A program made the position numbers and the translations under genes. Shown in pieces: positions 43,189 through 51,639 of a stretch of 64,000 nt of DNA; the first letter of the stretch is position 1; every line of letters starts with the position of its first letter. The notes under the pieces were generated by a model, which saw only the letters and a program-made list of their open reading frames with translations, did no database searches and had not been told where the DNA came from. The DNA is taken from assembly GCF_000407605.1 (NCBI RefSeq), contig NZ_ASWO01000005.1:124001-188000 (forward strand), given 5' to 3'. The DNA is from Enterococcus sulfureus ATCC 49903 (GTDB taxonomy: Bacteria; Bacillota; Bacilli; Lactobacillales; Enterococcaceae).

Positions 43189-44122
43189 AATACCCTTGTT
43201 CTAAGTCGACTTGGTTGCGTACTAAAGTACGAGAAGCAGTAAATTCACGAAGATTTGGCAAAAAGATCTCCATAAATTTCGTTTCAAAATGTGGCGTATA
43301 ACCAGAAATGTGTGGCGTGATCATTAAATGTTTCGTTGACCATAAAAAATGATCAGGTGGTAAAGGTTCTGTCGTCGCTACATCGATCGAAGCAAAGGCA
43401 AATTGTTCAGTTGTTAACGCCTCACTAAGTGCTTGTTCATCTACACTTTCGCCACGACCTACATTGATAAATGCAGCATGTTTTTGTAAAGTAGCAAAAA
43501 AAGCTTGATCATATAGACGAGTCGTTTGACGAGTCAAAGGTAAAATATTGATGACAATATCGCTTTTTCGTCCTACTTCATGTAACTGATCTAAAGAGAA
43601 TGTTTCGTGAAATGGCTCTTTGGCGTGACCACTACGATTGATACCAAATACGGTAACACCTAGTGGAACTAATCGGTGTGCCAAAGTCGTTCCGATATTG
43701 CCGGTTCCTACAATCGTGACAGTCAGCTCGGACAATGGTTTAAATACAGCGTCGTCAAGTCCCCACTGATGCGTTTCTTGCTGTAAGGTAGCTGCAAATA
43801 ATTGTCTTGTGTACATGTAAAGGACACCGACTACATGGTCGCTGATAGATTCTGAATGAATCCCACTGGCATTGGAGACGAGAATACCTCGTGAGGCAAA
43901 TTCAGATAATGGGAGTGTATCCACACCGGCTGAAATCGAATGGACCCATTTTAATTGGCTATCTTTAGAAAATAATGGGGCTTCCCATTCTTTTTTCCAG
44001 CCAATTGTAACTTGAACATCATGCCAATCGAATGAATCCGTGTCAACAACTACATCGTATCCTAAAGCATTCATTTCATCCAAAAATGTTTGTTTAAAGG
44101 ATCTTGCTAATAATATATGCAT
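43187..44122 (-). CDS. D-isomer-specific 2-hydroxyacid dehydrogenase
   Basis: A 311-residue NAD-dependent dehydrogenase. The Rossmann loop GTGNIG is at 139-144, and catalytic residues Arg223 (NVGRGESVD), Glu252 (TTEPLPPD) and His271 (ITPHISGY) are all present. The exact 2-oxoacid substrate cannot be told; the family includes glyoxylate/hydroxypyruvate-type reductases. AAAGGAGTG precedes the ATG on the minus strand. A terminator stands 23 bases upstream of its start, so its promoter must lie very close or it depends on read-through. Confidence 0.9.
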   Translation of the reverse strand: MHILLARSFKQTFLDEMNALGYDVVVDTDSFDWHDVQVTIGWKKEWEAPLFSKDSQLKWVHSISAGVDTLPLSEFASRGILVSNASGIHSESISDHVVGVLYMYTRQLFAATLQQETHQWGLDDAVFKPLSELTVTIVGTGNIGTTLAHRLVPLGVTVFGINRSGHAKEPFHETFSLDQLHEVGRKSDIVINILPLTRQTTRLYDQAFFATLQKHAAFINVGRGESVDEQALSEALTTEQFAFASIDVATTEPLPPDHFLWSTKHLMITPHISGYTPHFETKFMEIFLPNLREFTASRTLVRNQVDLEQGY

Positions 44123-44144
44123 TGAATCACTCCTTTTTTGTATT

Positions 44145-44172
44145 AAAAAAGACTAGTGTAGACTAGTCTTTT
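44145..44172. terminator. Terminator downstream of the DUF1189 gene
   Basis: A perfect 11-bp stem (AAAAGACTAGT and its complement) with a 4-nt loop; on the minus strand it ends in a T run. Confidence 0.85.
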
Positions 44173-44176
44173 CTTA

Positions 44177-44980
44177 TTATACTATTTCTTTTTTTTCTTG
44201 ACGAATCACATTGAAAAAAATAAAAGATGTAGCGAGAAAAATAAACGTTGTGGCATCAAACGTAGCATTTAAAAACAACATTCCTGCCGCAAATAGCGTT
44301 GGGATCGTAGAACAGACGACCAAGGTTTTCAACGTATTTAAAAAGCGCCACTGTGCAGAGCGTGCGCGCAAAAAGATCGAAAACGCTAAACTCATAATCA
44401 CAAGTGTAATAACTAAAGTTAAAAACGATGGATAGACTGCGATGAGAAAAATAAGGACGTATAAAAACCACGGCAATTGATTTTCAGCGAGTCCTTGTCG
44501 TAACGAATCTCCAGTTAAATTGGTAAAAAGCGAACTTGAGTAAGGCAGAATAATTGGATTTGTACTAAAAATAGCAGACGTGAATTCGCCTTGTGGTAAG
44601 GATAGTACCGCTTCATTTTTGAGCAATCCAATATTAAATAAGTTGCCTAGATCTTCTTGTGTGACTTGTTCTACGGAACGTTGGTTGTCTGGATCAAATG
44701 TAAAAATAATCGAATCCGTTTGATAAATAAATCCTTTTGTTTGTTCTTTTGTCTTCAGCTGCCCATTTTGAATCGAAAAATCAGGGATTTTTTTGGCGAT
44801 TTCTTGACCGTCCGCGCGAATCGACTGAAAAATTTCAGCTACTTGAAAGGTCATTGGGATAGCAAACAAAAAGCTTAAACAAAGTAAATAGACAACAATT
44901 TTTCCAAAGGGAACTTTTCGGACTTGAGTCAAGGTGTTGAATTGGAAAAATGAACTACGAATTAATTGAAACATGGTCAT
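44177..44980 (-). CDS. DUF1189 family membrane protein
   Basis: A 267-residue protein with a membrane helix near 28-47, a long outside domain (about 50-165, with FIYQTDSIIFTFDP), then three or four membrane helices (from about 170). This architecture and sequence match DUF1189, often near cell-envelope genes; function unknown. AAAGGAGTC precedes the ATG on the minus strand. Confidence 0.85.
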   Translation of the reverse strand: MTMFQLIRSSFFQFNTLTQVRKVPFGKIVVYLLCLSFLFAIPMTFQVAEIFQSIRADGQEIAKKIPDFSIQNGQLKTKEQTKGFIYQTDSIIFTFDPDNQRSVEQVTQEDLGNLFNIGLLKNEAVLSLPQGEFTSAIFSTNPIILPYSSSLFTNLTGDSLRQGLAENQLPWFLYVLIFLIAVYPSFLTLVITLVIMSLAFSIFLRARSAQWRFLNTLKTLVVCSTIPTLFAAGMLFLNATFDATTFIFLATSFIFFNVIRQEKKEIV

Positions 44981-45049
44981 GGAAACGACTCCTTTTTAAC
45001 TTACGATCTACTGGTCATTTTAAACAAGTCTAAGAAAGAATACAAGCGC

Positions 45050-45078
45050 TAGTCAAATATTCTTTAGACTGTTATACT
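45050..45078 (+). promoter_or_regulatory. gtrA promoter
   Basis: TAGTCA, 17 bp, TATACT, with a TGT extension before the -10. Confidence 0.6.
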
Positions 45079-45105
45079 AGCTTAGTAAATCTAAAGGAGA
45101 ATCAG

Positions 45106-45504
45106 ATGAAAAATAAACAATTACTTAGTGTCGAAATCTTGAGTTACTTATTTTTTGGTGTATTGACTACAGTGGTCAATATTGCGGTATATTTCTTTTT
45201 TCGAAATGTCGTAGAAGTCAATTATGTGATTGCCAATTCAATTGCTTGGATTTTATCCGTTTTATTTGCATTTGTGACCAATAAAAAATGGGTATTTAAA
45301 AGTCAAACGACATCTCGTGGTGCATATTTTAAAGAAGCGTTCTTATTTGTAGCCTATCGTGCATTGTCTTATGTCTTGGATATGGGCGCGATGTTCGTCA
45401 TGTTGAGTGTCCTACATAGCTCAGATTTTTCAGCTAAAATCGTTTCACAAGTCTTTGTGATTGTAGCAAACTATGCGTTTAGTAAGTGGTTGGTCTTCAA
45501 ATAA
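45106..45504 (+). CDS. GtrA family membrane protein
   Basis: A 132-residue protein of four membrane helices. Family marks are YLFFGVLTTVVNIAVYFFFR near the N-terminus and NKKWVFKS after the second helix, with a C-terminal ANYAFSKWLVFK. GtrA proteins are thought to flip undecaprenyl-linked sugars for wall or surface polysaccharide decoration. No glycosyltransferase is beside it. AAAGGAG precedes the ATG. Confidence 0.9.
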   Translation: MKNKQLLSVEILSYLFFGVLTTVVNIAVYFFFRNVVEVNYVIANSIAWILSVLFAFVTNKKWVFKSQTTSRGAYFKEAFLFVAYRALSYVLDMGAMFVMLSVLHSSDFSAKIVSQVFVIVANYAFSKWLVFK

Positions 45505-45534
45505 AAAAATGTTTAAAAAAACAGAGCAAATTTT

Positions 45535-45563
45535 TTGATGAAACCCAGTTTATTTGCTACTCT
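45535..45563 (+). promoter_or_regulatory. sodA promoter
   Basis: TTGATG and TACTCT are separated by 17 bp, about 37 bp before sodA. AGCAAAT...ATTTGCT inverted repeats flank the -35 and spacer and could bind a regulator. Confidence 0.65.
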
Positions 45564-45600
45564 TAAGGAGTACTAACAAACAATTAGGAGGAATTACTTT

Positions 45601-46209
45601 ATGGCTTACGAATTACCAGAATTACCTTATGCATACGATGCGCTAGAACCACAAATCGATGTGGAAACAATGCATTTACATCACGATAAACATCACAATA
45701 CTTATGTGACGAACTTAAATGCAGCGGTTGAAAAATATCCTGAATTAGCAGAAAAATCAGTGGAAGACTTAATCGCAGATATGGATGCAATCCCAAGTGA
45801 TATTCAAACAGCAGTACGTAATAATGGTGGTGGCCATGCCAATCATAGTTTCTTCTGGGAAATCTTGACACCAAATGCTACTGAAGAACCAGTAGGCGAA
45901 TTAAAAACAGCGATCGAAGATACATTTGGATCTTTAGATGCATTAAAAGAAGAATTTAAAAAAGCAGCAACTGGCCGTTTTGGTTCAGGTTGGGCTTGGT
46001 TAGTAGTAAAAGACGGTAAATTAGCCGTAACGTCTACAGCAAACCAAGATTCACCATTAATGGAAGGCCAAACTCCTGTTTTAGGTTTAGATGTATGGGA
46101 ACATGCCTACTACTTAAACTATAAAAATGTACGTCCAGATTACATTGATGCATTCTGGAAACTTGTAAACTGGGAAAAAGCAAACGAATTATTCGTCGCT
46201 GCTAAATAA
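45601..46209 (+). CDS. sodA: Manganese superoxide dismutase
   Basis: A 202-residue cytosolic enzyme that removes superoxide. Metal ligands are His27 (LHHDKHH), His82 (GGHANH), Asp164 and His168 (DVWEHAYY). The NGGGHANH and NQDSPL contexts are those of manganese-type enzymes. AGGAGG precedes the ATG. Sequence is very close in pattern to enterococcal SodA, a common species marker. Confidence 0.98.
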   Translation: MAYELPELPYAYDALEPQIDVETMHLHHDKHHNTYVTNLNAAVEKYPELAEKSVEDLIADMDAIPSDIQTAVRNNGGGHANHSFFWEILTPNATEEPVGELKTAIEDTFGSLDALKEEFKKAATGRFGSGWAWLVVKDGKLAVTSTANQDSPLMEGQTPVLGLDVWEHAYYLNYKNVRPDYIDAFWKLVNWEKANELFVAAK

Positions 46210-46217
46210 TCAGTTGA

Positions 46218-46243
46218 AAAGAGGGCCTAGGCCTTCTTTTTTT
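46218..46243 (+). terminator. Terminator after sodA
   Basis: A compact hairpin centred on GGCCTAGGCC extends to AGAGGGCC/GGCCTTCT, followed by seven T. Confidence 0.8.
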
Positions 46244-46254
46244 ATGAAAAAGAG

Positions 46255-46282
46255 TTGCGAACGGTTACAATTTTGATATAAT
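46255..46282 (+). promoter_or_regulatory. csp promoter
   Basis: TTGCGA, 16 bp, consensus TATAAT preceded by TGA (extended -10): a strong promoter. The leader is only about 30 bases, too short for the long cold-responsive leader of some csp genes. Confidence 0.78.
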
Positions 46283-46317
46283 AAGTAAGGTAATGTTATG
46301 AGTGGAGGAATGAAAAA

Positions 46318-46518
46318 ATGGAACAAGGTACAGTAAAATGGTTTAACAACGATAAAGGGTTTGGATTTATTGCAGTTGAAAATGGAGACGACGTATTCGT
46401 ACATTTCTCAGCGATTCAAGGAGACGGATTTAAATCACTTGAAGAAGGCCAAGCAGTGAGCTTTTCAATTGTAGAAGGGTCAAGAGGACCTCAAGCTGCA
46501 GACGTTACAAAAATTTAA
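46318..46518 (+). CDS. cspA: Cold-shock protein, CspA family
   Basis: A 66-residue single cold-shock domain. RNP1 KGFGFI and RNP2 VFVHF are intact. It binds single-stranded RNA/DNA and acts as an RNA chaperone. GTGGAGGAAT precedes the ATG. A monocistronic unit with strong promoter and terminator. Confidence 0.96.
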   Translation: MEQGTVKWFNNDKGFGFIAVENGDDVFVHFSAIQGDGFKSLEEGQAVSFSIVEGSRGPQAADVTKI

Positions 46519-46526
46519 TTACAGAT

Positions 46527-46561
46527 AAACAGGTGGCTCATTTTGGGCTACCTGTTTTTTA
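46527..46561 (+). terminator. Terminator after csp
   Basis: An 11-bp stem (AAACAGGTGGC with GCTACCTGTTT, one G-U pair) and a T tract. Confidence 0.88.
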
Positions 46562-46576
46562 TTTTGTCAGCATTCA

Positions 46577-46585
46577 TGGTATACT
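46577..46585 (+). promoter_or_regulatory. Promoter of the AroB-like/ypiA/ypiB operon
   Basis: TGGTATACT is an extended -10 element 23 bp before the first start codon; no clear -35. Confidence 0.5.
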
Positions 46586-46608
46586 AGTTAGACTATGGAG
46601 GTGGGAGG

Positions 46609-47664
46609 ATGGAAGTCGAATATAGTGTACAGACCTGGCAAGCTAAAGTGTATTATGGGCAAACGTTGCAAGAATTGACCAAAAAAATCCCAGTTGATCA
46701 TCAACTGATCGTGTTTACTACTCCAAAATTATATGAGAAATTTGCAGATCGGATTACAAAATGGTACAACACGCAAACGGTATCGTTTTATATTATGCCT
46801 CAAGCGCTGTATCAAAATAATTTAGAGGAACTTTCTCAGATCATCTATTTCTTGAGACAGTTTGATACAAAACTTCCTATGGTTTGGATTGCATTTGGTA
46901 GTGAGAGTGTGGTATCTTTGATTAGTTTTCTAAGTGTCCATGGAGAATATGAGGTACAGCTTTATTCAGTGCATCACACCATCCAGTCTTTCGTAACCGC
47001 CTTATTCCCGACTAAAGAAATCGTGGCAAAAGCCCAAGTAAGCTTGCATACCGAGACGATCCCTAAACGGATTGGATACGTTCAATTGAATCAACAATAT
47101 TCGACAGCTGAACGAATGATCGATTTGGCGATTTTAATCAAATATGGTTATTTAACTAATCGTGAATTACTTGAGCATATCTTTCAGACCTATCAAACGC
47201 CAGAACAACTAGCTACGATTCCCATGACGCCTTTTATAGACCATGTAGTGCTTGCTACTAGTCATCATGCTAAGCACGTGCAACAGTATGAACGATTATT
47301 TGAACGCGCATTTTATACAATCGATGGCGGGCATTTATTATCTGCAAATATGAAACGTTTCTTAGGGCTGTTCTTTCATTTGGTTTGGGATTTATTGAAT
47401 CTTGATGAACAAGAGATGTGCCATCGCCTTTTTCAATGGTTCCAACAATTAGGATATCCGGTATACTTACCAAAAGGTCTTGTATTAGCAGATTATTTCA
47501 TACAAGTGGAGGACGACCTCAAACAACAAAATCAACTGATACGAATGACGGCTATCGGACAAGTGGCATCTGTTTCGATCGATGTTACGAACTCTAAATT
47601 AGCAGACATTCTTGATTATTATCAACAAGAAGTAAAAGGAGCACATGAAGATGAGCGAAAGTGA
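46609..47664 (+). CDS. Degenerate 3-dehydroquinate synthase-like (AroB-fold) protein
   Basis: A 351-residue protein that I align by eye to AroB along most of its length. QLIVFTTPKLYEKF matches the N-terminal nucleotide-binding part; MVWIAFGSESVVSLISFLS stands where AroB has its GGGVVGDLAGF motif; LAILIKYGYLTN stands where AroB has LAEVIKYG. The zinc-ligand glutamate is replaced by isoleucine, the glycine-rich motif is lost, and the GHTFGHAIE and HGEAVA motifs are not recognisable. It is therefore probably not a dehydroquinate synthase. It overlaps ypiA by 14 bases, so the two are coupled. Function unknown. Confidence 0.6.
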   Translation: MEVEYSVQTWQAKVYYGQTLQELTKKIPVDHQLIVFTTPKLYEKFADRITKWYNTQTVSFYIMPQALYQNNLEELSQIIYFLRQFDTKLPMVWIAFGSESVVSLISFLSVHGEYEVQLYSVHHTIQSFVTALFPTKEIVAKAQVSLHTETIPKRIGYVQLNQQYSTAERMIDLAILIKYGYLTNRELLEHIFQTYQTPEQLATIPMTPFIDHVVLATSHHAKHVQQYERLFERAFYTIDGGHLLSANMKRFLGLFFHLVWDLLNLDEQEMCHRLFQWFQQLGYPVYLPKGLVLADYFIQVEDDLKQQNQLIRMTAIGQVASVSIDVTNSKLADILDYYQQEVKGAHEDERK

Positions 47665-48904
47665 AAAAATGTTACAAGCGTTACAACAAGAAGATTTAGC
47701 CCAAGCACAATTGGCCTTTCAACAAGCCTTACGAACAGATGATGAAGAAACATTAGCTGGATTAGGAGAAGAATTGTTACAGCTTGGTTTTTTGGAAGAA
47801 GTCAACGAAATTTTTCAAGTGTTATTGAAGAAAAATCCTAAACAAGTGGGGTATTATTTACCTTTAGCTGAAGTAGCCATCGAAAATAATGAAATCGAAA
47901 CGGCTTTTGAAGCACTAGAAAGTATTCCCAAAACGAGCGAGTTCTATGCGCAAGCACTGTTAATTACAGCAGACTTGTATCAAGTGCTTGGAATCCCAGA
48001 AGTCAGCGAAGCAAAATTAAAGGAAGCACTTGAATATGTAGACGAACAAAGTGTGATTTTATTTGCTCTAGCCGAACTATACTTTACAACAGATCGTTAT
48101 CAAGAAGCCTATGAGTATTATCAAAAAGTAGATGCGAAACATTTTGATTTACCTTCTGTTTCGTTGATTGAACGCCAAGGTGTAGCACTGAGTATGATGG
48201 GGCAGTTCGAAGAAGCAGTTTTATTATTAGAACAAGCTTTAGAAGAAGAGGAGACCGATGATCGCTTGTTCCAACTAGCATTTGTGTATTTGCAAATTGA
48301 AGAACATGAAAAAGCGATTCATTATCTTCAAAAATTACGTGTCTTAAATCCACAGTATGAGGCATTGTATCTTTTCTTAGCGGAGACTTTACAAAAAGAA
48401 GAACTTCTTCAAGAAGCACAAGAGGTGGTCGAAGAAGGAATCAATGAAAATCCATATCGTGTAGAATTGTATCATTTTGCTTCGGAAAATGCGTATCGTT
48501 TAAATGAAGTGAAAAAGGCCGAGCAATTTTTGATCGATGCTTTGGAAATCGGCGAGCGTATGGATGATACATTATTGATTTTAAGTAATCTGTATATCGA
48601 TGAAGGATTCTATGAGGAAGCATTAGATGCGATCCGTCAAATGGAAAATCAAGACCAACCATTTGCACTATGGAACCGTGCTAAAGCCTCTTATGAGCTA
48701 GAAGAATTTGCTGAAGCAGCAAAATATTATGCTTTAGCGAACGAACAACTCCATCATGAAATTGATTTTATGAAAGAATATGGGTTATTCTTACGCGAAG
48801 AAGGTCAATTGGAAGAAGCGATCCAACTCTTGACTCATTATGTAGCACATGAACCAGGCGATTTAGAAGTCCAATCGATTTTAGACGATCTGGCAGAAAG
48901 ATAG
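47651..48904 (+). CDS. ypiA: TPR repeat protein YpiA
   Basis: A 417-residue acidic protein made almost wholly of tetratricopeptide-type helix pairs, about ten repeats (for example AYEYYQKVDAKHFDLPS and EEAVLLLEQALEEEETDDR). It is a likely scaffold. In Bacillus ypiA-ypiB follows aroE. The ATG at 47651 is 9 bases after AAAAGGAG; an ATG two codons upstream is too close to that site. Confidence 0.88.
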   Translation: MSESEKMLQALQQEDLAQAQLAFQQALRTDDEETLAGLGEELLQLGFLEEVNEIFQVLLKKNPKQVGYYLPLAEVAIENNEIETAFEALESIPKTSEFYAQALLITADLYQVLGIPEVSEAKLKEALEYVDEQSVILFALAELYFTTDRYQEAYEYYQKVDAKHFDLPSVSLIERQGVALSMMGQFEEAVLLLEQALEEEETDDRLFQLAFVYLQIEEHEKAIHYLQKLRVLNPQYEALYLFLAETLQKEELLQEAQEVVEEGINENPYRVELYHFASENAYRLNEVKKAEQFLIDALEIGERMDDTLLILSNLYIDEGFYEEALDAIRQMENQDQPFALWNRAKASYELEEFAEAAKYYALANEQLHHEIDFMKEYGLFLREEGQLEEAIQLLTHYVAHEPGDLEVQSILDDLAER

Positions 48905-48913
48905 GTGAAAAAA

Positions 48914-49462
48914 GTGATCCAGTTAGAAGAAAAAATCCAATGGTTACGTTATCTCTTGACTTCGGTCACTTTTTCTAGACGTGAGATTTCGTGGATGCTT
49001 GAATATTTGATTCACCATGAAGGAATTGTCAAACAAATCCAATTTGTGGAACATGTTGACAAAACACCACGGGGAATCCGATTGAAGGCAGGCAGAAATG
49101 TAGAGCAACCGCTCGTGTTGTTTTTAAATGGGCGGACATTTACCGATGTAGATCAAATTTTTCATGAGATTCGGTTTAAATGGCAAGAACCGCTGTTTGT
49201 CGAGTGTGAGTTTGAGACACATACGATCCCCAATCGTTATGTAGGATTAGTCGAAGACAATCCGTATTATCGTTGGAATGATCAAATCAGTGCCGAAGAT
49301 ATCGAACGAATCGAACAGTCATTAAAACAAGTTGAAATCGAGCAACAAATCAAACAGCTTCAAGCAGAAATTGATCGTGCACTAGATCAAGGAGATAAAC
49401 TGCAGTTTGAACAGGCCAGTGCTCAATTAACACAATTACGTATGCAAAAGGCTGACTCTTAA
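48914..49462 (+). CDS. ypiB: YpiB, UPF0302 protein with IDEAL domain
   Basis: A 182-residue protein. The N-terminal UPF0302 domain (about 1-115) includes WMLEYLIHHEG and VGLVEDNPYYRWN; a charged linker leads to an IDEAL-type C-terminus (IDRALDQGDKLQFEQASAQL). Function unknown. Two GTG starts are possible; the one at 48914 lies 5-6 bases after AGGTGA, while 48905 overlaps that site. The end forms part of a terminator. Confidence 0.85.
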   Translation: MIQLEEKIQWLRYLLTSVTFSRREISWMLEYLIHHEGIVKQIQFVEHVDKTPRGIRLKAGRNVEQPLVLFLNGRTFTDVDQIFHEIRFKWQEPLFVECEFETHTIPNRYVGLVEDNPYYRWNDQISAEDIERIEQSLKQVEIEQQIKQLQAEIDRALDQGDKLQFEQASAQLTQLRMQKADS

Positions 49463-49478
49463 GTAGTTAGTCTTTTTT
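49448..49478 (+). terminator. Terminator at the end of ypiB
   Basis: A 10-bp stem (AAGGCTGACT with AGTTAGTCTT, two G-U pairs), 7-nt loop and six T. It overlaps the ypiB stop; mazG starts 18 bases later. Confidence 0.72.
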
Positions 49479-49495
49479 GAAGTGGAGGAGTAAAC

Positions 49496-49837
49496 ATGAG
49501 TAAAACATTAAATGAAATGCAACAAGAAGTCGATGCCTATATCTCTCAATTTAAGTCAGGCTATTTTAGTCCTTTAGCACAAATGGCCCGATTGACAGAA
49601 GAAATGGGAGAATTGGCACGTGAAGTCAATCATCATTATGGTGAAAAAGCTAAAAAGGCAACAGAGCCTGCAAAAACAGTAGCTGAAGAACTAGGGGATG
49701 TCTTGTTTGTTACCATGATCATGGCCAATTCGTTGGATATTGATCTGACAGAAGTCTTTGAGCAAAATATGCAAAAATTTAATACACGCGATGCCAATCG
49801 TTTTGAACGAGTGGATGAAGAAAGAAAAGAGGACTAG
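49496..49837 (+). CDS. MazG-type nucleotide pyrophosphohydrolase
   Basis: A 113-residue all-alpha NTP-PPase of the YpjD/MazG group. The EExxE...ExxD metal-binding pattern is visible as RLTEEMGELAREVN followed by AEELGDVLFVTM. It probably hydrolyses non-canonical or damaged nucleoside triphosphates. GTGGAGGAG precedes the ATG. Its neighbour cca starts 2 bases after its stop, as ypjD lies near cca in Bacillus. Confidence 0.9.
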   Translation: MSKTLNEMQQEVDAYISQFKSGYFSPLAQMARLTEEMGELAREVNHHYGEKAKKATEPAKTVAEELGDVLFVTMIMANSLDIDLTEVFEQNMQKFNTRDANRFERVDEERKED

Positions 49838-49839
49838 CT

Positions 49840-51048
49840 GTGAGTCATTCAATTACATTACCACATGAATTTATTGAAGCCAGTCCAGTGATCCAATTGA
49901 TTGAACAAGCTGGCTATGAAGCCTATTTTGTGGGTGGGAGTGTCAGAGATTTAGTTCTAGATCAACCCATTCATGATGTGGATATTGCGACGAGCGCCTT
50001 TCCAGCTGAAATCAAAGCTTTATTTAAACGGACGATCGATGTTGGGATCGAGCATGGCACGGTTTTGGTATTGTCTGGTGAGCAGCAATACGAGATCACG
50101 ACATTTCGTACAGAGTCGACTTATCAAGATTTTAGACGACCTGAGAAAGTAGAATTTGTACGTTCGCTAGCAGAAGATTTAAAACGCCGTGATTTTACGA
50201 TCAACGCTTTGGCTTTAAAATTAGATGGCCAAATGATCGATCTATTTCATGGTTTACAAGATTTAAATAAGCGAATTATCCGTGCAGTGGGAGATCCGCA
50301 AGAACGGTTTCATGAAGATGCGTTACGCATGATGCGTGGATTGCGTTTTGTGAGTCAATTGAACTTTGATATGGAAGAACAGACGCTTCTAGCTATTCAG
50401 GAAAATAGCCATTTATTGAGTAAAATTTCTGTTGAACGCATTGCGATCGAATTTGAAAAACTAATGCTTGGGTGCAATCGTAAACAAGCTTTAGAATTGT
50501 TTTTGCAGACAAAGGCGTATCAGTTTTGTCCACAGTTTCAAGAGCATAAACAAGAACTAATTCAGTTAGCGAATTTACCTTATCATAAAGTGAATGACAC
50601 GATCGAGGTATGGAGCTTAGTCGTTTATACACTAGCCATTAAGCCTGAGAATGTCAGTTCATTTTTAAAAGCGTGGAAAGCATCCAATCAAGTCATCAAG
50701 TTAGTGCAATCGATTTTATTTGGAATGACGATTCGCCAAACCAGACAGTTGTCTACGTATGAGTTGTATCAATTAGGTTCAGAAAGTATTGCGTATATCG
50801 AACGCTTAGTTTGCTTTTTTGATCAAGAAGCCGATCCAACAGCACAGGTTCGCTATCACGCACTTCCTATCCATTCATTAAAAGAACTAGCAGTCAATGG
50901 CCGTGATTTAATGACACATTTTCACAAAGATTCAGGACCATGGCTCAAAGAATCTCTGCAAAAATTAGAGCGTGCAGTGGTTGAAGGACAAGTCTCTAAT
51001 GAACAACAAAAGTTATTTGATTATCTGGAAGTATCAGGTCTATATTAA
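49840..51048 (+). CDS. cca: CCA tRNA nucleotidyltransferase
   Basis: A 402-residue class II enzyme that builds or repairs the 3' CCA of tRNAs. Motifs: FVGGSVRDLVLDQPIHDVDIATSA (metal-binding DxD, given in two parts), RRDFTIN, EDALRMMRGLRF and the ERxxxE-type SVERIAIEFEK. GTG start after AGAGGA. Both tRNA genes in this window lack an encoded CCA, so this enzyme is needed for them. Confidence 0.95.
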   Translation: MSHSITLPHEFIEASPVIQLIEQAGYEAYFVGGSVRDLVLDQPIHDVDIATSAFPAEIKALFKRTIDVGIEHGTVLVLSGEQQYEITTFRTESTYQDFRRPEKVEFVRSLAEDLKRRDFTINALALKLDGQMIDLFHGLQDLNKRIIRAVGDPQERFHEDALRMMRGLRFVSQLNFDMEEQTLLAIQENSHLLSKISVERIAIEFEKLMLGCNRKQALELFLQTKAYQFCPQFQEHKQELIQLANLPYHKVNDTIEVWSLVVYTLAIKPENVSSFLKAWKASNQVIKLVQSILFGMTIRQTRQLSTYELYQLGSESIAYIERLVCFFDQEADPTAQVRYHALPIHSLKELAVNGRDLMTHFHKDSGPWLKESLQKLERAVVEGQVSNEQQKLFDYLEVSGLY

Positions 51049-51071
51049 TTCTGTGCAAACGCCTTCTGATG

Positions 51072-51080
51072 TGCTAAAAT
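51072..51080 (+). promoter_or_regulatory. Possible promoter of the 51117 gene (extended -10)
   Basis: TGCTAAAAT forms an extended -10 element 36 bp before the start codon; no clear -35. Confidence 0.45.
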
Positions 51081-51116
51081 TAAAGAGTAATAAATATTGT
51101 TTAAGGAGTGTTTCAG

Positions 51117-51572
51117 ATGGCAAGAGAGATGAAAGCATTAAAATTCCTTTTCCGTAACGGAGAAACTTGGACAGTAGATCGCCGCTTTATCGGAGATTTA
51201 TGGATTAAACAAATTACAACAAGCTACGGCCGCATCAATGGAGGCGAATTTGTTGAAATTCACCCATGTGCTGGGTTTAAAATTGAAATTTTCCAAGAAG
51301 GAGATCAAGTGGCAACACATGATATTAACCTTGGTGGATTAGAACTAGGAATGTTCTCACGCGCGTTAAAATATCAAGATATCGAGCGCATGGAAATTTT
51401 ATACCGTACTGGTGCTTCAGAAATTGTTTACTTCCCATACAAAGATACAGATGGCGATGGATTAGACAATGTGTACCAATCAACTAAAATCAGCGAATCA
51501 ACAAAAAATCTATATATTGTAATCGATCCTGAAAAATCAGTCGACGACATTTATGGGCAAGAATTAAAATAA
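51117..51572 (+). CDS. Conserved protein of unknown function with a DxDxDG motif
   Basis: A 151-residue, probably cytosolic protein without signal peptide or membrane helix. I do not recognise the family. It looks beta-rich (RNGETWTVDRRFIGDLWIKQ, INGGEFVEIHPCAGFKIEIF) and has an EF-hand-like DTDGDGLDN stretch near residue 112. TAAGGAG gives a strong ribosome binding site. It has its own promoter-like element and a strong terminator, so it is a monocistronic unit. Confidence 0.8.
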   Translation: MAREMKALKFLFRNGETWTVDRRFIGDLWIKQITTSYGRINGGEFVEIHPCAGFKIEIFQEGDQVATHDINLGGLELGMFSRALKYQDIERMEILYRTGASEIVYFPYKDTDGDGLDNVYQSTKISESTKNLYIVIDPEKSVDDIYGQELK

Positions 51573-51575
51573 ACT

Positions 51576-51618
51576 AAAAAAACACGATATTCCTATCGAT
51601 AGGAGTATCGTGTTTTTT
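51576..51618. terminator. Bidirectional terminator after the 51117 gene
   Basis: A stem of about 19 bp (core AACACGATATTCCTA with one G-U pair) and a 4-nt loop, with A and T runs on both sides, serves the convergent lipoprotein gene as well. Confidence 0.92.
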
Positions 51619-51639
51619 ATGTCAGTAAATCCCTAGGGA

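Noticed and set aside
46255-46317. A cold-responsive leader for the csp gene.
   Set aside because: The predicted transcript start is only about 30 bases before the start codon, so no long structured leader exists.
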